From Erodium maritimum (lineage: Eukaryota > Streptophyta > Magnoliopsida > Geraniales > Geraniaceae): a stretch of 64,000 nucleotides of DNA. A program made the position numbers and the translations under genes. Below are positions 1 through 11,074 of this stretch, piece after piece. The notes under the pieces are model-generated. The model searched no databases. It was not told where the DNA came from and saw nothing but the letters and a program-made list of their open reading frames with translations. The stretch spans positions 49,617,039 to 49,681,038 of the forward strand of contig OY997590.1 in assembly GCA_963921825.1 (NCBI GenBank), given 5' to 3'. The stretch's first letter is position 1; the number at the start of each line of letters is the position of its first letter.

Positions 1-827
1 TCATTCAGGACCTTTCCAGGACCCAAAAAGCTTAGCCGTCGTTACGGTTAGCTTAGTTGGGTCGTTTCCTTTCAAATATGTAATTTTGCGAAAAAGTCAA
101 ATCCGAGCCAAACGGGGTCAAATTAGGGACTTTATCGAATTTAGTTAAATGGGCTGAAAGAATTATGGGTAGAGGTGGACCCCACATGGACACACGTCCA
201 TGTGTCTTGGAGGAGAAGAAAAAGGTAGAGAAAGACCTAATTGCCCTCATTTTGGGCCAAATGAGAAGAAAGGGAGCAAGAGGGGCAAAATGGTCTTTTC
301 TAGTTTAGATTAAAGGCAACATTTGAGCCAAAAATCTGCTCACACCTTGCCTTGGCCGAATTTCCCTAGAGAGAGAGAGAGAGAGAGAGAGTGGAGCTCC
401 ATTGTTTGAAGAAGAAGAAAGTGAAGAAAAAGGAGTCTTTTGGTTGATTTTCACCGCCAATCTTCTCCAAATCTACTTATTTCTCACCCCCTCTCCATTT
501 CCTAAGGTGAGTAACCATTAGAACTCTCTTGTGGTGAAGTTTGGGTTGTGGGTTTGGCAGAGAATGCATGAACTAGCTTGGGTGTTAAAGGATTTAGGTT
601 TTTCCTTGATTAAATGGTTGATTTGTGGAGAAAATGTGGAGATTTATGATGGAATTTAATTGGGTATTGTTGATTTGATGAAAACCCACCATGGGTCTTG
701 GAGTATTGAGGTTTTGGGACTGATTTTGGAGGATTTGGAGGTCAACAATGGAGTTTTGGAGGATTTGGTTCGTGGGTATGAAGCTAGAGGAAGAAGAAGG
801 AGAGTGTTGTTTGGACCCATCACGGAT

Positions 828-931
828 CCGTGACGGCACACGTCACAGTTCTGTGACATTAACCGTGACGGTGTAGGTCACGGTTCCGTGACCCAAACCG
901 TGACGGAGCCCGTCAAGGCTCCGTGACCAAC
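828..931. repeat. Palindromic 35-bp tandem array inside LTR
   Basis: Three consecutive units of 35, 35 and 34 bp each begin CCGTGACGG and contain a second inverted copy (for example GGTCACGGTTCCGTGACC). Each unit can fold on itself, and the whole array can form a cruciform. A degenerate partial unit follows to about 945. Confidence 0.8.
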
Positions 932-1629
932 TCCGTGATGGATCAGAAATGGATCTTTTTGGGTCCATTTTGGGTGTTTTCGAGTAATTAGGACGATTAT
1001 CTTTAACCGAACGTTTTGGGGATTAAATCAGGTGTTTACTCTTTAGACTACCCTTGAACTATTGTTAGCTCTCGTATTACTTTGTGATCTTAGACGTTGT
1101 TCCCGATCACGGCTTAGGAGGCTGCTAGGCGACTCGTGGTTGTTCGCGTTGGATATCGATTGAGGTAGGGAAAAGTAGCAATTACTGGTTTAATTACGGA
1201 AAGTTACTAGAATGCATATAGGATATGAACAACCGGAATAATTGTAGAATCACATATAGGATGTGAATAACTAGAGTAGTGGTTTAACATATGGAACTAC
1301 CTGCGGGCCATGTCGTGCCCGTAGGTGTGGGACTTGTTGTGCTGTAGAATCACATGTGGGTCAGGTCGTGCCCGTAGGATTGTGTGCTGGTTGCGCTTGT
1401 TTGTGATTAGTAGCCTGTAATGTCATATGTTATATGTTCCGTTGTTAATTTAAGGATCATGATATGCTATGAAAATGTGGTGAATGTTAGTGTGGATTAT
1501 TGTCTTGTAATATGATCGGGTGAATGATAGACCGATGTGGTGTGTTCGGTAAGATATGTCGGTATGATATGCTCGGTATGATATGTTCGGTATGGTATGT
1601 GTGGTGTGATTTGTACCCCATGCTACAGG

Positions 1630-2010
1630 AAGATACACGACCAACGGAGGATTCCGGTCCAGTATGTTATGAGTTTCACCCCGATGCTGTGTGTCCGAGA
1701 AGACATCTAGACCGATGTTGTATTCCGGTATGATGTGTTTGTATGAGTTTCGCCCCGATGTTGTTTGTCCGGGAAGACATCTAGACCGATGTTGTATTCT
1801 TGTGTGATGTGTTTGTATGAATTTCACCCCGATGCTCTGTGTCCGGGAAGACATCTAGACCGATGCTGTATTCCGGTATGATGTGTTTGTATGAGTTTCA
1901 CCCCGATGCTGTGTTCCAGTATGATATGTTGTATGAGCTTCAACCCGATGCTGTGTTCCGGTATGATATGTTGTATGAGCTTCAACCCGATGTTGTGTGT
2001 CCGGGAAGAT
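1630..2010. repeat. Approximately 74-bp minisatellite inside LTR
   Basis: The phrases CCGGGAAGACATCTAGACCG and GAGTTTCACCCCGATGC alternate about five times, with later units shortened. Related but diverged arrays lie at 6540-6850 in the solo LTR at 4878 and, reversed, at 52040-52530 in the minus-strand LTR. This links the three LTRs as one subfamily. Confidence 0.75.
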
Positions 2011-2604
2011 ATGTTGAGCCGTGCGGTGCGACCGGCGTATCATGGTATACCTAACTCATGTCTGTATGACATCGGGTTTGGGTGGCGTTCGTAGTTGGTG
2101 TCGCTGCAGACAGTTCCATTGTACGTGTGTTTCTTTGTCTTGGATCTAGTGTCGATAATGGTGTTCTCCTGTTTGCCTTTTTGTGTGTGTTGTTGCTTTA
2201 CTAGTATGCCATATTTGAACTGGTATTCGTGGTGACGAAGCGGAAGCTTATCCCCTTTACTACTTTTTCCTACTGAGTGAAAGCGCATCCCCTTCATTAC
2301 TGTTTTACAGGTTTTGAGCGTGATTTGGTTTAGAGGACGGCTTGGAGCTCGGGAGCTCATCGAGAGTCCGGGGGTTATTTGCTTAGTAGAGACGTACTCC
2401 CTTTCGTTGTACTAAACTTTGTTTTATTTTGCATTTGAGCGTTTGACACTTGTTATCGGAATTATTGGTTTGAACTAAATTTGGAGATTTATTTCGCTTT
2501 AAAATTTCAGTTATTATTATTATTTTAGTTCACGTCTCGAGTCCAATCAAAACCGGAATTGGGGCGTGACAGATATGAATCCCATGAATCGGAAAATGCA
2601 CTTG

Positions 2605-2901
2605 TCAACATGGGTTAGTAACATCTACCGAAATAGCATAATAGCTCACAAATGGGGAATGAGATCTAGCAAATGAATCAAAAACTTTATGCTCAACATT
2701 AAATTTATAAATCAACGGTATAGGTTGAACATAAAGAATTGATTTGCTAGAATCTAAAAATGAATCTCCCACACTAAATGGAATTTCGACATCATGCTCG
2801 ATGTCTAGCAAAATAAAATCAATGAGAGATTCAAACACAATCCCTCTCTTAAGAGCATCTTCCATAGTACATTTTGGATATCTAATAGATCTGTCAGCCA
2901 A
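2605..2901 (-). pseudogene. Ty3/Gypsy retropepsin-region fragment, decayed
   Basis: The minus-strand frame begins MADRSIRYPKCTMEDAL and continues with a VEIPFSVGDSFLDSS stretch. It resembles the 'LADRSIKYP...VPLILGRPFLATG' part of the retropepsin region in tRNA-Asp-primed plant Gypsy elements (Athila/Tat type). The catalytic DSG lies upstream of this part and I did not find it. About 99 residues are open. The match is by motif memory, and alignment would settle the clade. Only about 700 bp separate it from the primer site at 3586-3603, so most of gag is missing or replaced. Confidence 0.55.
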
Positions 2902-3585
2902 CTCTATGGATACTATGGGAAGATTTGGCTCAACAAGAGTTTTGTGAACTATTTTTTACAACTGAACAATCATTATTTACATATATAGAATCCAATACAT
3001 CAACACTACATGGAGATTGAATTGGCATAGTAGAAGAGGGATGAAAACTTGATACCTCACATTCCGCACTTACCTCTAAACTCATGGTTGAATCACGAGT
3101 TTCTTGCTCCGTTGTGTCACATTAGTGCTCGGAATGATCATCCTTAATGTGGACTACTTGATCATGAAAGCTTGTCTCATTTGTTAATTGCACGACTTCC
3201 TTCCATTGATCTTGAAGTTCTTGGACCGCGGATGCTTGCTCCTCTCGTCTCCTCAATATATCCATCAACAGATTGTCCCTCACTTCCTTTTCCAAAAATG
3301 GGTTAAGCAAAACACGGGTAACTCCTCGTCAATAGACAATTGCGGCTCAACATGATAACCTTGATCAAAAGTGGAGGCGTCCCCCAATTTTTACCATAGG
3401 CACTTGAATCCATAAGAACCCAACAATTGTAAAACAAATCATCATTAGCACCACATATATCACAATACACCCTATTAGAAAACCAATTCTCCATAAAAGA
3501 TATGATGCAAAGAATCAACTAAAAAAATATATACAAGAATGAAACAGACGTAGCACTAACTATATAGCAAGGGTCGCCTAATTGC
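2902..3585 (-). other. Remnant between primer site and retropepsin fragment
   Basis: This stretch should hold gag in a complete element, but only short minus-strand frames remain (3122-3310, 3303-3518, 3519-3716). One is Glu/Arg/Gln-rich (about 62 residues) and could be a gag scrap. I recognise no capsid or zinc-knuckle motif. Confidence 0.4.
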
Positions 3586-3603
3586 TCCCCGGCAACGACG
3601 CCA
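3586..3603 (-). other. Primer binding site of tRNA-Asp type
   Basis: The minus strand reads TGGCGTCGTTGCCGGGGA. This is one change from the TGGCGCCGTTGCCGGGGA primer site known from Athila/Tat-type plant Gypsy elements. It implies that a minus-strand element has its 5' LTR at higher coordinates. Confidence 0.65.
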
Positions 3604-3610
3604 TAAAACT

Positions 3611-4877
3611 TGGTTCGTCCTGCGGGTTTTAAGCGCAAGAACGAGACACGGCAAGTGCACCGGTCGCCAAGTAGTAACCGGAAGTATATTCCGGGATATC
3701 GAGCCCAAGAGAGCAATAGACAATCACTTACTATTTAAAGTTTGTAGCTAAGTTGTTTCGGTAAAAATCGAGTTTTTATGTTTTGAAAATAAACCTATAA
3801 CGACTAAAAAGAAAATACAGAATTTAACAGAGAGTTTTGTTATCTTGAATCAAGTGAAGACAAATCAAGGGCTTGGGTTCATCGAGTTCATTCCATAAAA
3901 TTGAACACGTTTGATTGTTGCTATGTCGACTTATTTTAGAGGCAACGAGTTATCTCGACTCTAGTCCTAACTTCTTTCGAACGATTTGGACCCTAATGGA
4001 ATCTAACCACCGAGTTCTTTCGACTCTCGATGTAGGAAGACCCAAACCGTTAAGCTCTATGACAACTTCTATCTTTCGATAAAACAAGTTTATGACTATT
4101 GCAATTGTATTAACCCTGCTAGTTCTAGCTAGGATTTAAATCCAACCTATGATCGATTTTTGACTTAATTGGAATCCTCCTCTTTCAAGTGACAGATCCT
4201 AATTCGAAACAATTACCAAGCCTACACGGGAGGTAAAGCATTACGCACAAATCAATCATAGACACTAGTGCAAATCATCAATCACCACAATCGAAGCATC
4301 CAATTTACCGAAATCCCTACTCTAATCCCCCATAGCCCTAGAAATTGGGGGTTTAGGTGTTCATGGCGAGAAAATGCAAGGATGAAAAGAAGTAAACAAT
4401 TAAACTCATAATCAAGATGAGAGTTGAGATATAATCACCGAATTAGTCGTCCACAACTTGTTCTTTCTCTCCTCCAATCTCTAGATTTGATGGTCTTGCA
4501 AATCCACAAAAAGAAATTCACATGTGTAGCCAACAATGGAGCTTGTCTCCAAAAATCAACGCCCAAATAAATCTCAAATCGGTTCTCTACCCACAAAATA
4601 TAGATCCTCAAATATTGATTCAATATAATATTCTCTCTTACAAACTCTATATAAAAAAGAAATAAAAACTGTAAAAATGTTGCTCTCCGTTTCGTGTTCT
4701 GTGCTCTGCTCTCAGAAAAAATGGTGTAGAAGATTATCCAGCCTTTGGTGTGCGGCGCTGCTGAATTAATAGAGGCATGAATGATGATGCCATAATGATC
4801 CAGCCAACTAAGAAAAGACACGCGGCCAAGAAAGGGAAGCTGCTGAGCTGGAACAGATGGCGATCAAAGACAGCAGC
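3611..4877 (-). mobile_element. Probable 5' LTR (minus) of the tRNA-Asp-primed Gypsy element
   Basis: This stretch lies directly upstream, in minus-strand sense, of the primer site and has no gene. Its low-coordinate end starts TGG on the plus strand, compatible with an LTR ending CCA. The distal end is not found because the solo LTR at 4878 interrupts it; the sequence probably continues after 7434. The short ORFs in both strands are unconvincing. Boundaries are inferred. Confidence 0.4.
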
Positions 4878-7429
4878 TGTAAGAACCGCCTCGGTCAACA
4901 CCGGTCGAACCGGTGGAAATCGGGAAGGGTTGACTTTCCGCTGGAAAAGTCAACCGATAACTCCGAGAGTCATTCGGGACCTATCTGGGACCCAAAAAGC
5001 TTAGCCGTCATCGCAGCGGTCTTAGTTGAGTCATTTCCTTGTAAAATGCGAGATTTCGTAAAAGTCTCGAAAAAAAAAATGGACCGAACGGGCCAAGACA
5101 AATCCGACTGAAAAATATCTATGGTAGAATTTGGCTCCAATATTGAAGCCCAACAATTTTGATTTTTGGGCTCTTGATCAAATTCAATCTCTTAAGCCCA
5201 CAAGAAATCATTTAAGCCCACCTATAAACGAAAGTTCTTTATTGATATAAATATATAATAGTGTTCAGTAGGGTTTGTTGGGAATTGACGAGGAATTGAG
5301 TGCCGCAGCTTCATCTCGGAAAAAGTGAGAGGAAACCATTTTGGTTCTTGGTTGGCTCGTGCGGCTTCCATTGCAGAGAGAGAATTATTATTCTCGCTGC
5401 AGGAAATACTGGCACAACAAAAGTGCGTGTGTGACGGCGTGGTCTTGAGTAGAGGGAAGAAACAAAGCTTGCTTGACCTTTGAAGCACCAAATTCAAGAG
5501 AGCCCCTTTTTGTTGTAATTGTTCAGTAATTGGCTGCTGCAGAGAAGGAATTCAAGAGCCAAAAATCAAGATATTTGACTTTGTGCTTGATTCTTTATAC
5601 TTTAAATTAGTGGCTGTGTAATCAAAAGTTAAAAGAACTCACGGAGGTAATCAAAAGTAAAAAGAACTCAAGGAGTCCTTAAGGTTTGTGTGTGAAACGG
5701 GTGAAGCCGAAGTTGAAGGAACAAAGACAATTTTTTAAAGCTTTATCGTGCAACGAGATTAAAAGTCAAAATCGCCATATCGATTTGTATTGAAAGGCTA
5801 TAATTCTCAGTATTTTCTCGGTTAGTTCTAGAAGTTCGTCGTCGTTCCGGGGATGTAAGCACTCCTTCTTCTCCCCATGTTGTCAAGTTGAGTAGTTTGG
5901 GATTAGTTTGGGTGTTTTCTTTTTAATCCGACCTTGAATTAGCATTAACTCTCGTATTGATTGCGATCGTAGACGTTGCTTTCGTGCTTGGCGGAGGAGG
6001 CTACTAGGCGGCTCGAGTTGACTAAGTGTTTGGATAGCGATCGAGGTAGGGAAAGTAGCGAATACCGGTTTAATTGCGGAAAGTTACTAGTATGCCTATA
6101 GGTTGTAATTACTTGATTAAATTGTTAGAATTGCATGATTAGGACGTGAGGAAAGAGTGAAATGAGGGATAGCTTACGAGCCATGTCGAGCCGTAAGTTT
6201 GGGTTTGACGTGCTGTAGAAATGCATGCGGGCCATGTCGAGCCCTTAGGTTGTGTGTTGATTGAAATGCCATGATCTTTGATTGAGATGCATGATGTGTG
6301 ATTTAGTCGTTGTTAGATTGAGAATCATGTTATGATATGCTCGATGTAGTGCGTTGATATGTTTGGGCAAGTGTGCCATGCTTGTTATGACGTGAACCGA
6401 TGGTTGTGATATGGTCGGGTGATTGATAGACTGACGTGATGTGTTGTGGTAAGATTGGTGGGCTTGGTAAGTCGTGATTGATCTATGGCATTATGATGCA
6501 TGATATTATCTTGATGTGTGTTCCAAGAGTAGTTGTATTCCGGTATGGTACCTACACCGAGGGGGTACGCCGGTGTAGGGTAGTACCTAGGCCGACGGTG
6601 TGGTCCCACGTATGCGCGGTCCCCCGGTGTGTTATTCTGGTATGATACCTACATCGAGGGGGTATGTCGGTGTAGGGCATCTAGGCCAACGATTTGTGAT
6701 TTGGCACTAGGTGTCGTGTTTATGCCCCGACGGATTTCCGGGAAGACATCTAGGCCAATGGTGTATTCCGGTACGATGTATTGTGATTGTGCCCCGATGG
6801 ATTTCTGGGAAGATATCTAGGCCGATGATGTGTGTTCCGGTGTGATATGATAGAGTCGGGCTGTGGACAGCCGACGGAGTCGGAGACTGCGGTACGGGAC
6901 GTGTGCTTATTTCATTGTATGTTGTATGCATGATACTTGTTTAAGTGAAGTGAGTACAGTGTGACAGTGGTCGTGTAAGTATGTTGGTGAGAGTGGTTAT
7001 AATCTTGGAACTGAGGATCGTGATTATGAAAGTCTGTGTTGTGTTTAGTTGTGTGTTGTACTAGTATGCCCTAATTGGACGGTTACTCGTGGTGGTGAGC
7101 GGATACTCATCGCCTTAACTACTTTTCCTACTGAGCGAAAGCTCACCCCCTTTACCTTGTTGTTTTACAGGTCTTGAGCGGGATTTGTGCTAGCAGGATT
7201 CTCGGCGCTTGGGAGCTAGCGGGGGTCTTGTCTAGTTGTCTATATACCAACTGTTTTAATTCGTCGTTGAACTTATTTATCTTGTGGTTTTTACTGAGCT
7301 GTTGACTCATGAGGTTACTTGGATCTTTTAACCTATTATTGGAAACTCTTTTGGTTTTAAATTGCTGTATTATTTATTATTTTAAATTCATATCTCGAGT
7401 CCGGTCAAAACCGGATTTGGTGCGTGACA
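4878..7429 (+). mobile_element. Solo LTR, 2552 bp, same subfamily as 1-2571
   Basis: It starts TGTAAGAACCGCC and ends GTGCGTGACA. The flanking 5-mers GCAGC (4873-4877) and GGAGC (7430-7434) are a TSD with one change. There is no primer site or polypurine tract, so it arose by LTR-LTR recombination. It contains the family signature GGGACCCAAAAAGC near 4987, a 6540-6850 minisatellite, a small hairpin TGAGCGAAAGCTCA (7132-7145) and an acceptor-like TTGTTTTACAG before 7172. No gene is seen. Confidence 0.85.
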
Positions 7430-7433
7430 GGAG

Positions 7434-7625
7434 CCACGTGTGAGGTGAGGGGCCAGTTGGACACGTGTCGCGCAGAGAGAGGGGAGCCGGGTGGGACACG
7501 CGTCGGCCAGGAGGGAGAATGCGTCTGGGGTTGGACAGGTGTCGCGCATGGATGGAATGACGGTTGAGAGACAGCACCACGTGTCGCAAGCTGGGTGAGC
7601 GGCGACTGGGGCCGGGACACGTGTC
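7434..7625. repeat. Degenerate ACGTG-core repeat cluster
   Basis: Six copies of a GACACGTGTC-like 10-mer occur at about 7434, 7460, 7494, 7533, 7578 and 7616, spaced 26-45 bp. Several are followed by GCGCA or GCAAG. It looks like a decayed minisatellite whose unit happens to contain the ACGTG core bound by plant bZIP and bHLH factors. Confidence 0.6.
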
Positions 7626-8119
7626 AGGCGGTGGTTTGCTGCTCCATTTTTGCTCATTTTCCGCTATTTTGCTCGCTCCGGTTTCGTTTGAACTCCGACT
7701 GATCTCGTTCTTGCGCCAATAAATTCCTCTTTTTAATACTTACAAAAAAGAGACCAGTCATGCATATATTCCGGAGCGAACAAAAGACATCCTATTGACG
7801 ATCTACTTGCACGAAACACCCAAAATGTGTCGGTTTCCCATCAAACACGGAACACACCGAGAAAAAAAAATATTTGTATTAAATCTAAATATATCGTAGA
7901 AAATCGGGACCAAAAGACTATATAACTCGATATAATGTGGCCCTTTTATGTGTTAAAATGCACCCGCATCAGCTATCTTTATGGGTCCATAAGCGCTGGG
8001 CTTGCTACGGTCGGCCCGGACATATATCTGAAATCCAGGGCGGTTACGCTCTACCATGTATGGTTTCTTTTTTTCCATTAATGCATTTCCCCAGTTACCC
8101 GTTAAAAAAAGAGAACTTC
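7626..8119. other. Unassigned intergenic sequence
   Basis: No gene is supported. A stretch near 7675-7770 (TTTGAACTCCGACTGA, then TTGCGCCAATAA) resembles the inverted ends of the AT-rich elements at 49876 and 51051, so it may be an old relative. The plus-strand ORF 7937-8209 has no recognisable motif and overlaps the LINE scrap. Confidence 0.4.
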
Positions 8120-8402
8120 ATGGACAAACCATTAGGCCCTGGAGGTTTATCTCCTTTACAGGTTCTAATAGTTGAGAGAACTTCACTCTCAAAAGAAAGG
8201 GAGCTCTAAGGAATTTGCTTGTTCTTGTGAGAGCCTCTAAAAGGGGAGCTGAGAAAGATCATATTCTGTACAATCAGCAAACTGGAATCTGACAAAGAAA
8301 GAAAGAATTTTGAGAACCTATCCCCTTTCCTAACCCAAGAAAACTTTGCCTTTTGTCTCCAAACACTAGCAAGGAGTTTCAACTTCTGAATAAGAGAGAC
8401 AA
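8120..8402 (-). pseudogene. LINE reverse-transcriptase fragment
   Basis: On the minus strand this reads WRQKAKFSWVRKGDRFSKFF, the linker just before the RT domain of plant L1-type LINEs. Further on comes GDKPPGPNG, the counterpart of the invariant 'KAPGPDG' entry motif of non-LTR RTs. Stops or frame breaks separate the two parts. The Copia-A LTR begins at 8403 and cuts it; the other half is not found in this window. Confidence 0.65.
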
Positions 8403-9754
8403 TGTTGGTTTTGTGCCCTAGGCCAATCGTGATCTTGGACGACATTATCATTTCATTAATAAATGTTAATAGTGAGAATAATACTCTTTCTTAAGACCAT
8501 CGGGTTGATGACCTGATAGTAAAACTCTTAGAAGTAATAGAGTATTATTCACTGATCACTGGTCTTACTGATATATTAAGACTAGTATGATGTTGGTTGA
8601 TGATTACGTTTTACTGATCATACATATTGGATATGAAGTCAAATCATAGATACCATTTAGGGAAATAGTATTGGATGACCTACTAATACTACATAGGAAC
8701 TGTCGTGAATATTTCTCAGTCCCGTAATATGACTTAATTCCTTTGACCTTATAGTCATCACGATCTCTACATAGGTTGTTGTGTGCTTTGACACGGTTAA
8801 ACATTGTCTTTAACTAGGAAATTATGAAGGTTGTGATTGGGTATATAATTGTATATGTGAGAGATGTGGTTGACTGATAAGGGTTTTGTCACTCATATAA
8901 ATATAAGAGATATCGTTTGGGCCCCTTGATAAGTGAGACTGCGGAAAACCATACCCATGCAAATTGATAAAGAGTTATCACTTGTAGTCTACTTAAGATC
9001 AAGAAACAACGATCGAACAAAAATAAGGATGACAACCCTGTTCCTTATTCGATCGAGATATCGTTGACAGAGGGATTAACATATTAGCGGTGAAAGGTTA
9101 AGTCAAATTGACGATTATCATAAACGTTTGGGTAGTCATAATGCCTTGCTAGAGGTCAACTATGACATGTGGACAAAACGAGGATTTCGGGCCCACTACC
9201 AACACATGTTATATGAGCCTCTAGGGTCGCACACAACAACGAGCCCAAATGGAATTAGACTTTTAAAGTCCCTCAAGTGAATTAAATAATATATTATATT
9301 TGATATAATATATTTATTTATTCAATTAACTCGTTTTCGAATTGCTAATATAATAAAGATTATGTTGGACAATTAATATGAAAATATGACTCTTGAATTT
9401 TCTAAATTCAAAGAGAGCATTTCTGCATGCCCACCACTCCTAAAATGAGACACTTGTCATAAAGAGAAGACCAAGTGTTATATATTCTTAAAATGACAAG
9501 GTGTGGTCATGTTGGGGTATGTAAGCATGAAAAGGTATAGAAAAATCATATTTTTCATGGTGTTGAGAATGGTTCTCAAAGGATAGAGAGAGAAATGAGT
9601 TTGAGAGGAAGAGAGGAAGAATTGTTCTTCCTTTGTGCTAGCACACAAGCGATTCGGGATATCTTGTTGGTGTGGATATCGGTAGAGGACAGATTCTTTT
9701 GGAAACGTCTCAATACACATTCAATCCGCCGAATCCATTTGTTTCGGATGTTTT
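8403..9754 (+). mobile_element. Copia-A 5' LTR, first part
   Basis: AT-rich LTR sequence starting TGTTGG at 8403. It is broken after 9754 by Copia-B and resumes at 31619. The uninterrupted relative at 36236-36626 joins the equivalents of 9754 and 31619 directly, which confirms the junction. It contains no gene; the short ORFs at 8604-8804 and 9478-9786 have no motif. Confidence 0.7.
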
Positions 9755-10152
9755 TGTTGGAAAAAATGCAATTAAAAGGTTTTTAATTGAATTGAATTCA
9801 ATTAAATGAGTTTAATGCAATTAACTATAGTTAATGAGGATTAATGGGTAGCATGGAATTCCCATAATACCCTTCTTTATTTTCTATATATAACACCTCT
9901 TATCTATCATTTCAATATGAACATGATGAAAATCTCTTCCTCTCTCAAAACCATTCCTGAGTATTGTTTCTATAAGTTCTAGGGTTCTGTTTCGTGAGTG
10001 GGCACGGATCGAGCTAGCAGCTGTGTAACTTGGAAAGGAAACGGTTATTCGATCGCCACCGAGGTCAACCAGATAAATTGCTTTTAAGTCAGTGTTCTTG
10101 TGCCACGCCACAATTTGATTCCTCAATTCAATAAGTCTTTCTTACTTCCAAT
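9755..10152 (+). mobile_element. Copia-B 5' LTR
   Basis: Starts TGTTGGAAAAAATGC and ends near TTCCAA; the expected final CA is altered. A TATA-like TATATATAA lies near 9886-9894. It is visibly similar over its whole length to 31215-31613. No normal primer site follows, so the leader start is probably deleted. Confidence 0.75.
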
Positions 10153-10244
10153 TTTGTCATACGAACGTTTATTTTCAACAATTTAAGAGCAATTTTGATT
10201 AGTATAACATGATTCAATTTTAGGCTGTGTTTCTATATTGCTTA

Positions 10245-10460
10245 TGATAGGGAGAATACCAAATAGCAACAGATAAATGCAACACAGCGGAATCAATTCT
10301 CACACACTTGTGCAAACAAAGTAGGAAACCAACAAATAGAGCAAATCACCAAACACAATGCACACAAGATTTAGCGTGGAAAACCTTCTCAAGACGAGAA
10401 GTAAAAACCACGGGACCCTCTAGGCCTCTTAATCATCCACTATCAACTTCAATGGGCACA
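10245..10460 (-). mobile_element. Copia-C 3' LTR stub
   Basis: About 216 bp match the start (plus-strand sense) of the 5' LTR at 11075. The match stops at the deletion point within CAATGGG(C/T)ACA. Confidence 0.8.
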
Positions 10461-11025
10461 CAAGATTTCTTCTCGTCTCTTCATTTAGAACACACCCCTT
10501 AGCCATATCCATGGTAATAACACCATCTGGAGCCGAGTTAGACAATGACGTTCTGAACGTCTCCCAAGAATCCGGCAAAGTACCCAGTAGCCATAAACCT
10601 TGAACCTCATCTTCAAACTTGATACCCATTCCTGCAAGTTGATTAATAATACCCTGAAAAGTATTTAGATGATCTGTCATAGGACTCCCATCCTGATACT
10701 TCAAACTCATCATCTGCTTAATCAGAAACAACTTGTTATTCCCTGTCTTTCGAGCATACAACTGCTCAAGCTTGCTCCATAAAATGCGTGCATCTGTCTC
10801 TCCACTAACATGATTCAAAACATTATCATCAACCCATTGCTTGATGTAACCACACACTTGGCGATGAAATAATTTCCAAGCACCATCAGTTTTACCCTCA
10901 GGCATTTTTTCACTGAATACCGGCAGATAATAATCTTTCACATAAAGAAGATCCTCCATCTTTCCCCTCCAAACATGATAATTAGAACCATTCAGATTAA
11001 CCATTCTACTTGTATTAGCTTCCAT
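10461..11025 (-). pseudogene. Copia-C gag, truncated
   Basis: An open minus-strand frame from ATG at 11025 gives about 185 residues of Copia capsid. Recognisable parts are an N-terminal NGSNYHVWRGKMEDLL block, a central LWSKLEQLYARKTGNNK block and the LNTFQGIINQLAGMG / LLGTLPDSWETF helices of the UBN2-type gag domain. The sequence stays open without stops to the deletion point, where EETRRN is followed by LTR-derived residues. The zinc knuckle, protease, integrase, RT and RNase H are missing. The intact frame suggests that the deletion or insertion is fairly recent compared with the neighbouring elements. Confidence 0.85.
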
Positions 11026-11059
11026 CGTTTAACACAGAAAAACCCAATAAGCCAACCAG

Positions 11060-11071
11060 GCTCTGATACCA
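11060..11071 (-). other. Copia-C primer binding site (initiator-Met tRNA type)
   Basis: The minus strand reads TGGTATCAGAGC, complementary to the 3' end of plant initiator-Met tRNA, three bases after the LTR end. Confidence 0.85.
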
Positions 11072-11074
11072 CTC

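Larger units (their letters stand above)
1..2571 (+). mobile_element. Solo LTR of a long-LTR Ty3/Gypsy family, left end outside window
   Basis: The right end reads GGGGCGTGACA, the same terminus as the other long LTRs here (7429, 17943, 23687, 56300). No tRNA primer site follows 2571, so this is a solo LTR, or the 3' LTR of something off the window. The first bases match a stretch about 100 bp inside the related LTR at 4878 (shared GACCCAAAAAGCTTAGCCGTC), so roughly 100 bp are missing on the left. Inside are a GA microsatellite (about 368-392), a palindromic 35-bp array (828-931), a roughly 74-bp array (about 1630-2010) and a conserved 3' part ending in an acceptor-like TTTTACAG near 2302-2311. 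The probable right TSD is GATAT (2572-2576). No gene is seen in it; the small ORFs are short and unsupported. Confidence 0.85.

Noticed and set aside
7377..7657. Three overlapping minus-strand ORFs
   Set aside because: GC-rich repeat and LTR end; different frames over the same repeat, no motif.
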